In this document: one piece after another, positions 20,951 through 26,242 of the stretch
Layout: each line of letters begins with the position of its first letter
Numbering within the stretch: the stretch's first letter is position 1
Origin: a virus
Virus record (IMG/VR): IMGVR_UViG_3300043772_003284
Location: 1-26,242 of that record
Direction: 5' to 3' (one strand)
DNA: 26,242 nucleotides
The notes under the pieces: generated by a model
Database searches by the model: none
What the model was told of the DNA's origin: nothing
The model's input: the letters and a program-made list of their open reading frames with translations, nothing else
Translations under genes and position numbers: made by a program

Positions 20951-21559
20951 ATGATAGAAATAAAAAGAGATACTTATACGCTTTTATTAGGTGAAAATCC
21001 TTGTGAAATCTTTGCACACTTTGGTGTTGAAGAAATGCATGGGTTGAAAAACAAAGACTGCATGATTTATCAAAATACTAAGGATGATGCCTACATTTGG
21101 GGATTGGCTAATTATGTACCTAAAGATGACAAAGACTACAAGTTTAGAGATGAAAGATTTGTATTTATTAATCTTCAAAGGTGTGCAGATAACTATGAAA
21201 CCTATGGAGGTGTATTTCACGAACTTATGCACCATTCATTAGAGAAGCACAATTACAACATGGACTTGGAAGAAGAAATAATTAGTTGGGCAGAAAATGA
21301 AAGCCATGAAGTGTTTGAATTGATTTTAAAAAATTTATCGCAACCCTCATACAAACCCAACACCAAAAACATGACACCGAAAGAAAAAGCAAAGCAATTA
21401 ATCACCAAGTTTTACACGCTAACCACCGACACCGATATTTCCATTGCTAAGTCTTGTGCAAGACAAGCGGCTAACGAAGTGCTGGAGGCATTAAACCCAA
21501 GCCAGTTGGAAGACATTTTTTATTGGAGCGAGGTTAAAACCGAAATCGAAAACCTTTAA
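20951..21559 (+). CDS. HExxH metalloprotease-like protein fused to a small phage protein
   Basis: The frame also opens at GTG 20894; I prefer ATG 20951 (MIEIKRDTYTLLLGENPCEI). Counting from it, HELMHH lies at 90-95 and EEEIISWAE starts near 108. This is a zinc-binding HExxH with a following Glu, as in ImmA/IrrE-like and related peptidases. The part encoded before 21371 is AT-rich. From ATG 21371 the same frame reads MTPKEKAKQLITKFYTLTTD and ends EVKTEIENL. That 62-residue segment looks like a free-standing small protein common in Bacteroidota phages, and its ATG is preceded by an A/C-rich leader like other starts here. The locus may be a gene fusion or two genes with an internal start. The substrate is unknown. 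Confidence 0.65.
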   Translation: MIEIKRDTYTLLLGENPCEIFAHFGVEEMHGLKNKDCMIYQNTKDDAYIWGLANYVPKDDKDYKFRDERFVFINLQRCADNYETYGGVFHELMHHSLEKHNYNMDLEEEIISWAENESHEVFELILKNLSQPSYKPNTKNMTPKEKAKQLITKFYTLTTDTDISIAKSCARQAANEVLEALNPSQLEDIFYWSEVKTEIENL

Positions 21560-21560
21560 C

Positions 21561-21770
21561 ATGGAACAAGTAAACCACCCTAACCACTACGGCGGCGGCG
21601 AAAACCCATACGAAGCGATTAAGGTTATCGAAGCATGGGATTTAGGCTTTAACCTTGGCAATGTGGTTAAGTACCTTTCCCGTGCCGGAAAAAAGGGCGA
21701 AACGCTGGAAGACCTACGCAAAGCTGCATGGTATTTAAATCGCGAAATTCAAAACCGCGAAAATGAATAG
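21561..21770 (+). CDS. DUF3310 family protein
   Basis: A 69-residue protein with the full DUF3310 signature: VNHPNHYGGG at 4-13, YEAIKVIEAW at 17-26, LGNVVKYLSRAGKK at 32-45 and LEDLRKAAWYL at 49-59. The family is widespread in phages, where it is often annotated as a nucleotide kinase-like protein, although its reaction is not settled. It begins one base after the stop of the fused gene upstream and overlaps the next gene by eight bases, so the three are likely on one message. Confidence 0.9.
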   Translation: MEQVNHPNHYGGGENPYEAIKVIEAWDLGFNLGNVVKYLSRAGKKGETLEDLRKAAWYLNREIQNRENE

Positions 21771-22047
21771 GTACACTTTGCTAAGCGAAAACTACGCCGA
21801 GCGTAAGAAGCTGCGGCAGGACTTCCATAAGGAAACGCGGATAGGTGCGCTGGACAAGCTGGTGGTGTATTGCGCATGGCTGGAACACAAAGCCACGACC
21901 GAAACCAAGATAAGCAACGCTCAAATTAGGCGGCTATTTTCAAGTATATCGCGGCTGGACATTCAGGACGACTTTTGTTTTATTGAGTACACCCTGTTCT
22001 TGGAAAACGAACTAATCATAAGTCGCAGGGCAGCATTAAAAAAATAG
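21763..22047 (+). CDS. Hypothetical protein, 94 residues
   Basis: Starts MNRYTLLSENYAERKKLRQD, with ATG 21763 inside the last eight bases of the DUF3310 gene (ATGAATAG). It is a charged, mostly helical soluble protein: a basic N-terminal helix, a helix around DKLVVYCAWLEHKATT, and a C-terminal helix IEYTLFLENELIISRRAALK. I recognise no family. It ends the run of small genes before the tail block; a promoter-like box overlaps the bases just after its stop. Confidence 0.7.
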   Translation: MNRYTLLSENYAERKKLRQDFHKETRIGALDKLVVYCAWLEHKATTETKISNAQIRRLFSSISRLDIQDDFCFIEYTLFLENELIISRRAALKK

Positions 22048-22048
22048 T

Positions 22049-22056
22049 TACCTTTG
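22049..22056 (+). promoter_or_regulatory. Promoter box upstream of a short terminated interval
   Basis: TACCTTTG is an exact match to the -7 consensus. Transcription would start near 22061 and meet the terminator at 22093-22119 after about 57 bases. A 25-codon hydrophobic frame (MVFVLFYAFWRGV...) begins at ATG 22064 and ends in an ATGA overlap with the ATG at 22138. I do not call it a gene because it runs through the terminator. Confidence 0.4.
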
Positions 22057-22092
22057 GGTGTTCATGGTTTTTGTTTTGTTTTATGCGTTTTG

Positions 22093-22119
22093 GCGGGGTG
22101 TAACAGCCCCGCTTTTTTT
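22093..22119 (+). terminator. Terminator before the tail block
   Basis: GCGGGG (22093-22098), loop TGTAACAG, CCCCGC (22107-22112), then seven T. The loop happens to equal the iteron word TGTAACAG. Confidence 0.8.
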
Positions 22120-22120
22120 G

Positions 22121-22128
22121 TACCTTTG
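22121..22128 (+). promoter_or_regulatory. Promoter box of the tail block
   Basis: TACCTTTG, an exact -7 match, starts one base after the terminator T run. The first ATG of the tail block is three bases downstream, so the transcript would be leaderless or nearly so. No TTG lies at the usual distance. Confidence 0.5.
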
Positions 22129-22131
22129 GGT

Positions 22132-22704
22132 ATGGCCATGACTATTCAGCAGTATATAAACAAACTAAAGAAGAACGCCGAAGACTTGCAGAATGGGCGT
22201 GCGTTTGTTAGTCAGGTGAGCCAAACCATAACCGAGCAGGCCGACCGGATATTTACGGATGGATTGGATGACCGAGGCCGACCCATTGGCAATTATAGCA
22301 CAAGGCCAACATATATAAACACCATGGAGGCATCACCAAAGAAGCTGCCAGCCATAGGAAAGACAGGCCAAAAGAAGTTTAAGAATGGCAAACCGCATAA
22401 GTCCACGTATTTTGCGGGGGGCTATCGGCAATTTAAGCAGCGTGCAGGGCGTGGGGGTAAATTTAACCTGTTCCTTTTTGGAAACTTTAACCGCGCGTTT
22501 TTGGCAGGTGCAGTTAGGCCAACATTATTGACCGAGCCGACGCGTATGGTAGCACTATTCGCAATTAAGGCAGGGGTGGACAATCCATCGGGGAAGGTGC
22601 AGGGATTATTGGAACGATACCCCAACGCGTTTAAGCTAAGCATCAACGAAAAGGTAAACCACCGCGATAGGATTTCGCGGCTATGGAACAACGCCTTTAA
22701 ATAA
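22132..22704 (+). CDS. Tail completion/virion morphogenesis-like protein (probable)
   Basis: A 190-residue basic protein. DRIFTDGLDDRGRPIGNYST at about 40-59 is the typical opening of phage virion morphogenesis (tail completion) proteins, which join tail and head or finish tail assembly. It is followed by a Lys/Gly-rich region and TYFAGGYRQFKQRAGRGGKF. The frame opens earlier at TTG 22054, but that stretch contains a terminator and promoter, so the start is ATG 22132 or ATG 22138 (MTIQQYINKL). It is the first gene of the tail block. The C-terminal half is basic and not diagnostic. Confidence 0.6.
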   Translation: MAMTIQQYINKLKKNAEDLQNGRAFVSQVSQTITEQADRIFTDGLDDRGRPIGNYSTRPTYINTMEASPKKLPAIGKTGQKKFKNGKPHKSTYFAGGYRQFKQRAGRGGKFNLFLFGNFNRAFLAGAVRPTLLTEPTRMVALFAIKAGVDNPSGKVQGLLERYPNAFKLSINEKVNHRDRISRLWNNAFK

Positions 22705-22708
22705 TTTG

Positions 22709-22716
22709 TACCTTTA
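22709..22716 (+). promoter_or_regulatory. Possible weak promoter box
   Basis: TACCTTTA is one base from TAnnTTTG and lies four bases before ATG 22721, the same geometry as the boxes at 1025, 8054 and 22121. Confidence 0.3.
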
Positions 22717-22720
22717 ACCC

Positions 22721-23386
22721 ATGATTGCAGAGGTCATTTCCGAATTATTGCCAAGCGTAGAGGCCACGGGGTTAATAAGCAACGCCTATGGCTTATGCGA
22801 ATTGGTGAACAAGGATGAGCGGGAGTTTCCGGTTTACTACATTGGCAGGGATAATGCCGTCAGCGTGAGCGAGCAAGACCCTAAAAACGGGGTGGCTTGG
22901 TTTATGCGTAACGGCGAAACCACCACGGAAGACCTTGAAAGCCCGCGCGAGAACGACCGCATCATCCGGCAAACTATACCCGTGCGCTTTTACGCGTGGA
23001 GTGGCCGAAAAGTCTACGATGATGACGCGCCGCAAAGCCCAGAGATATTAGCGCAAAATATGCGGGCTGCATTAGTACGGGCTACTATGCCACAGCTTCG
23101 GCAAGTGTTGGGGATTTCCCGAGCGTTTACCGAGGCCACCGCCGTGAACACTAACACGCGCGAAGTGTTGGAAATCTACGCAAACATCCCCGTGCAGCGG
23201 TTAGACCACGTGGCGGTTTACATAGACCTAAACGTGGTGTTGATTGGGCGCGAGGAATGTTTCGTTCAGTACGCGTGCAAGACGCGTAACCGCGTTATTT
23301 TGCCAGCAGGAATATTAACCACAAGCCCATTGGGTGAAGCATTAACAATTAGCCCAAGTGGCGATTACATACTACCTTCGATATGA
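22721..23386 (+). CDS. Hypothetical tail-block protein
   Basis: A 221-residue protein of unknown family starting MIAEVISELLPSVEATGLIS. Residues 30-95 alternate short strands and turns (REFPVYYIGRDNAVS, TIPVRFYAWSGRKVYDD), and a helix follows (PEILAQNMRAALVRAT). The C-terminal part has strands (HVAVYIDLNVVLIGREECF). Size and place between a tail completion-like gene and a fibre-like gene would suit a tail terminator or connector. This is position-based only. Its stop overlaps the next ATG (ATGA at 23383-23386). Confidence 0.7.
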   Translation: MIAEVISELLPSVEATGLISNAYGLCELVNKDEREFPVYYIGRDNAVSVSEQDPKNGVAWFMRNGETTTEDLESPRENDRIIRQTIPVRFYAWSGRKVYDDDAPQSPEILAQNMRAALVRATMPQLRQVLGISRAFTEATAVNTNTREVLEIYANIPVQRLDHVAVYIDLNVVLIGREECFVQYACKTRNRVILPAGILTTSPLGEALTISPSGDYILPSI

Positions 23387-24750
23387 GCCAAAAACGAATA
23401 AATCAACTGCCCGAAAACGTAAACGCGGCAAATAGTACGAATGACTACCTTGTTAGGCAAACGTGGGAGGGGCAGGGAAACCCAAACCTTCAAACCAACA
23501 CAGGGTGGAAAACTTATGTAAGCAACTTTGGCGATTTTTTCGCAGGGATACTAACCCCGCTTAACCAAGTTTTAAACTGGATTATTTCGCCGATTTCTAC
23601 GGACGCGCTGAACACGGCCACCCTTGGAAGCGATTTAAAAATATATGTACCGCCTGCGCCTGCGAACGCGGCATTTTATGCAACTACCGCGGCTTCGGAC
23701 GTGGTGGGCTATACCAAGCTGGTGATAAGCACGGTTGATCCTTCATACGATAACCCTGCGGTTGATGTAAGCACGGGTGCGATAACGGCTTTTGGCCAAG
23801 CGGCGGGCGCATTGGTCAGCGCGCCGGGCGTGTTTGTGGGAAATCCGGGTGTTGTAACAATAACGACTACGGGAGAAATACGCCGCGTAAGCGGAAGCGG
23901 AACGGCCGAGTTTTATTTTGAGGTTTACCACAGGAATGCGGGCGGAACGGAAACCTTGATAGGGACCTCCAATGTAACGCCGCCTATTTCCACAAGCGCA
24001 TACACGCAGTTTACGGCCAACTGCCTCGTAAACAACGGAGATTTTTTAGCGACGGATAGGCTGGTTATTAAATACTTCGCCAACCGCATCGCTGGCGGTT
24101 CAAACCCCGTGTATCAGTTTTTGTTTGGCGGTGCTAACCCTGTAACAACGCTGTTTCCTGTTCCCGCTGGCGTGATTGCTCCGCCTATTTCAAGCGACCC
24201 CGGCAACAATGCTACAATAGGTACAGATGGTAAGATATTTGTACCAACGCCCGTTATAGCACAAGATTTTGAAACCTTGGCCACCCAAGGAAGCCCTGTA
24301 ACGATTATCAATACAAGCGCGGAAACTATTTACCCCACCAACCTGCTGGTGCAGGGGGCAAAAAACTTGGTTGGCGCGATGTATGAATTGCACTTTAATT
24401 TAAGCAAGGGGGCTGCGGGGCATTCGTCTACAATCCGAATTTACATAAACACGGCCAACAACTTGACGGGAAGCCCGGTTAAGGTGCTGGAATATGGAAG
24501 TGGGTTTAACTCCAACACGTCCTTTCCTTTTATGTTTAGGTATTTCAGAAACAGCGTTGGTTTGGTTGTTCCGAGGGATGTAAATGCTGCGGGTGCTGTT
24601 TTAGGCAACCTTAACACCCAATCATTGGTTAGCACTACGCCTATAACCTTTAACCCTAACCTGACCTATTATTTCGTCATTACCACCCAGATGAACGTAA
24701 CAACGTCATCCGAAACCTTACAATTTGCCAAGCTATGCCTAAACAAATAA
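23383..24750 (+). CDS. Tail fibre-like or receptor-binding protein
   Basis: A 455-residue, beta-rich, low-Cys protein, strong in T, N, G and V as fibre proteins are. A linker-like unit appears twice: PISTDALNTATLGSDLKIYV at about 70-89 and PISSDPGNNATIGTDGKIFV at about 268-287. Each precedes a new beta domain (about 92-262 and 291-455). The N-terminus (MSQKRINQLPENVNAANSTN) resembles the attachment part of Bacteroidota phage tail proteins. The first domain has paired-strand features (GTAEFYFEVYHRNAGGTETL). Such proteins sit at the tail tip and bind the host surface. There are no enzyme motifs. It overlaps the preceding gene by four bases. Confidence 0.65.
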   Translation: MSQKRINQLPENVNAANSTNDYLVRQTWEGQGNPNLQTNTGWKTYVSNFGDFFAGILTPLNQVLNWIISPISTDALNTATLGSDLKIYVPPAPANAAFYATTAASDVVGYTKLVISTVDPSYDNPAVDVSTGAITAFGQAAGALVSAPGVFVGNPGVVTITTTGEIRRVSGSGTAEFYFEVYHRNAGGTETLIGTSNVTPPISTSAYTQFTANCLVNNGDFLATDRLVIKYFANRIAGGSNPVYQFLFGGANPVTTLFPVPAGVIAPPISSDPGNNATIGTDGKIFVPTPVIAQDFETLATQGSPVTIINTSAETIYPTNLLVQGAKNLVGAMYELHFNLSKGAAGHSSTIRIYINTANNLTGSPVKVLEYGSGFNSNTSFPFMFRYFRNSVGLVVPRDVNAAGAVLGNLNTQSLVSTTPITFNPNLTYYFVITTQMNVTTSSETLQFAKLCLNK

Positions 24751-24905
24751 CATGGGCTGAACCCAACCGTCCGGAAATTCCGAACGGTTGGCCAATCATT
24801 ATCGACGGCCAAAACGGAACGGCTTACGAAGACGTAAGCGAGTATGTGCAAGCGGTGGCCACATTGGAGGCAAGCCAAACGCCAAACACGCCGCCCAATG
24901 AGTAG
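24735..24905 (+). CDS. Small protein, 56 residues, in the tail block
   Basis: Reads MPKQITWAEPNRPEIPNGWP and ends NTPPNE. It starts 16 bases before the end of the fibre-like gene, and its stop lies inside the start of the next gene (ATGAGTAG, 24898-24905), so it fills a gap of 147 bases exactly. Pro and Asn are frequent and it has one short helix (EDVSEYVQAVATLEAS). Overlaps at both ends argue for a real translated gene. A small virion or fibre accessory protein is possible; no family recognised. Confidence 0.65.
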   Translation: MPKQITWAEPNRPEIPNGWPIIIDGQNGTAYEDVSEYVQAVATLEASQTPNTPPNE

Positions 24906-25272
24906 CTGCTTAGCCTCATGTACGCCCGCCGAATGTTTGGCCATGCCAAGCTGCGCGGCGGGTACTACAATAACCTTAGGATTAGCCACAGGCGCGGGTA
25001 CATACCGCGTCTACTTGGAAAACCTTGCAACGGGTTATGTAAGCAGCGTGCAAGTAGTGGTTGATAATACCTTGGTGGTGGCGGTAGACCCAACGGATCT
25101 GCAACGCGTAAACCCTGCCAACGTGTATCGAATATGGATGACGTTGGATGGGGATAGCCTGTATGACACGCAGCCTATTCAAGTGGATGGTAATTCGTAT
25201 GATTGTTTTTTGCTTAACTTTGTTAGGACGAACACTTCGCCGAATAACCAAACACTAACACCTTTAACATGA
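24898..25272 (+). CDS. Cysteine-rich-start hypothetical protein, probable virion component
   Basis: A 124-residue protein from ATG 24898; an earlier GTG/ATG-type extension would overlap the preceding gene fully. The N-terminus has four cysteines (C4, C8, C13, C19 in MSSCLASCTPAECLAMPSC), then a compact beta domain (TITLGLATGAGTYRVYLENL, SSVQVVVDNTLVVAV, YRIWMTLDGDSLYDTQPIQV). The layout suggests a small beta-sandwich such as a tail tip or decoration module. Its stop overlaps the next ATG (ATGA at 25269-25272). No family can be named. Confidence 0.7.
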   Translation: MSSCLASCTPAECLAMPSCAAGTTITLGLATGAGTYRVYLENLATGYVSSVQVVVDNTLVVAVDPTDLQRVNPANVYRIWMTLDGDSLYDTQPIQVDGNSYDCFLLNFVRTNTSPNNQTLTPLT

Positions 25273-25607
25273 CTTTACTGAACATTGGATTGTTTTCCTT
25301 GGCTGCTGCGATAATGGCTATGGCCGTTTACATTGCGCGCTGGGAGGGAATGATTTTAGAACCATTGGATAGGTACCTGCGGGAAGCCCTGCCGAAGCAT
25401 GTTTACAAGCCCTTGATTGGATGCGTGTACTGCAATGCTTTTTGGTGGGGTGTCCTTGCTGGGTTTGTGCATTGCGTGTGGCAGATGCACGCGATATTTC
25501 AAGATGCGGGTACGCTGGTGCTGCCGTTTGGTATGGTGGCGATTGTGCTGCACGGCTGCGCGGCTATGGTGCTGGCGGCGTTAATGGTTGGAGTGTCGGC
25601 CAAATGA
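25269..25607 (+). CDS. Small membrane protein with CxxC (holin-like?)
   Basis: A 112-residue protein with hydrophobic segments at about 5-23, 52-75 and 82-108. PLIGCVYCNAFWWGV at 48-62 places a CxxC at the head of the second segment, similar to a motif in small bacterial membrane proteins of the DUF1360 type. It may be an alternative holin, an antiholin, or an inner-membrane protein for DNA entry. A holin already exists at 1038, so lysis is not proven. It overlaps both neighbours by four bases and is therefore coupled to the tail block. Confidence 0.65.
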   Translation: MTLLNIGLFSLAAAIMAMAVYIARWEGMILEPLDRYLREALPKHVYKPLIGCVYCNAFWWGVLAGFVHCVWQMHAIFQDAGTLVLPFGMVAIVLHGCAAMVLAALMVGVSAK

Positions 25608-26242
25608 TTTTCCGGTTGCTTTACAGGGCATTCCCCCGCGCGTATGCGGCGGCTATGCCAAACTTTAGCTTTCCTAACTACAAGGATAAGCTGGAGTTGT
25701 TATTCAAAGAGGGTGAGCACGCGTACTATAAGTTCCCTGTGGCGCAGGACATACCAAACGAGCGTTATTTAATACTGCAAACCCACATTCAAGAACACCA
25801 AGCGCGGTTAAGCGATGAAGACCAAGGGGTGTTTGTGGAATTGTTGGAAAAGGCTTACGCGGATCTGTTAAGCCCAAGGGAGGCAACGCAGGTGCAGGCT
25901 AAAAAGGAGATAGGCTACCTCATTGATGAGATTAAGTTCCGCCATAAGGAACTGCCTATCCACACGCGGGTGCTATGCGACATCGGGGCGGTGTGCCTAA
26001 TTAGGGATGACGAAGACCCCGCTAAGTTCGACAAGCAAATCCATGAGGAGAAGGTGGCGGTTTTGCGCGGCCACATCACAGACCATGGTTTTTTTTTGAA
26101 GATTGGCTTAGCAGCGTATATTCCCAACTTCGAGCAATTAGCATCGCATTGGCAAGCATTGGCGGCGGTGGCGGAGCGGATGTTGCAGGAGAGCGACGCA
26201 AGGTTAAGCGACTTCAAGACGTTGAAATCAGGGGGCGGATTT
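25604..26242 (+). CDS. Hypothetical protein, cut by the right edge
   Basis: Open from ATG 25604 to the end of the window, 213 codons with no stop. It starts MIFRLLYRAFPRAYAAAMPN and is then helical and charged (FLKIGLAAYIPNFEQLASHW, LAAVAERMLQESDARLSDFK). Residues of about 25-120 carry many Glu and Lys, with coiled stretches such as LLEKAYADLLSPREATQVQA. No family recognised. It lies downstream of a membrane protein in the tail block, to which it is joined by an ATGA overlap. The rest of the gene is missing. Confidence 0.75.
   Translation, partial: MIFRLLYRAFPRAYAAAMPNFSFPNYKDKLELLFKEGEHAYYKFPVAQDIPNERYLILQTHIQEHQARLSDEDQGVFVELLEKAYADLLSPREATQVQAKKEIGYLIDEIKFRHKELPIHTRVLCDIGAVCLIRDDEDPAKFDKQIHEEKVAVLRGHITDHGFFLKIGLAAYIPNFEQLASHWQALAAVAERMLQESDARLSDFKTLKSGGGF

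Noticed and set aside
22054-22131. Upstream TTG start for the tail completion-like gene
   Set aside because: The extension would run through a terminator and a promoter box.
1-26242. Integrase, excisionase or other sign of lysogeny
   Set aside because: No gene with tyrosine or serine recombinase motifs was found in the window; the tRNA-like gene alone does not show an attachment site.

Overview
The window is a stretch of a tailed, double-stranded DNA bacteriophage genome whose host is most likely a member of the Bacteroidota. This is based on promoter-like boxes of the Bacteroidota type (TAnnTTTG, several with a TTG 18-20 bases upstream), the near absence of Shine-Dalgarno sites, and protein families typical of phages of that phylum: a BT4734-type VirE primase-helicase, a portal with a cysteine cluster, and a tail-fibre linker repeat. 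Every gene I accept is on the + strand, packed tightly and often joined by ATGA or TAATG overlaps. I see no integrase and no excisionase, so nothing here shows a temperate lifestyle. The genus cannot be named from sequence alone.

Layout. (1) Bases 1-8.0 kb hold the head and lysis block: metallophosphoesterase (open at the left edge), holin, portal, a coiled-coil protein, scaffold, a small AT-rich cassette between two look-alike terminators, major capsid protein, a 26-codon CxxC peptide coupled to a probable virion protein, and a probable cysteine-type endolysin. (2) From 8.03 to 16.9 kb is a replication and recombination block that begins at a promoter with a palindromic operator. It holds four small genes including a helix-turn-helix protein, then a Rad52-like annealing protein, a Cas4/RecB-like nuclease with an Fe-S cysteine set, an SF2 helicase, an adenine methyltransferase, the VirE primase-helicase, a DnaN-type sliding clamp, a DUF115/MptE-like protein and a SAM methyltransferase. 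(3) From 16.9 to 17.74 kb is about 0.8 kb without a convincing gene. It carries nine exact copies and one near copy of TGTAACAG/CTGTTACA, six of them in three inverted pairs around T-rich spacers, next to an AT-rich stretch. It is a candidate replication origin or regulatory centre. (4) From 17.74 to 20.34 kb come a VRR-NUC nuclease, a 73-codon gene, a small protein with an SSB-like acidic tail, and the small and large terminase subunits. (5) From 20.34 to 22.05 kb are a class II tRNA-like gene with an unusual anticodon arm, a membrane protein split by a +1 frame change, an AT-rich HExxH gene fused to a smaller phage gene, a DUF3310 gene and a small unknown gene. (6) From 22.1 kb to the end is a tail block: tail completion-like protein, unknown virion protein, fibre-like protein, two small genes, a membrane protein and a gene cut by the right edge.

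How it fits together. The annealing protein, exonuclease, helicase, primase-helicase, clamp and SSB-like protein would form a largely self-sufficient replication and recombination set, with the iteron-like region beside it. The operators in the promoters at 4.63 and 8.03 kb share their TTACAAT half-site with the iteron-like array. One DNA-binding protein could therefore link control of the small cassette, the early block and the array. Most structural genes depend on few promoters and on translational coupling; clear terminators lie at 4.58, 5.03, 6.27, 16.93 and 22.09 kb.
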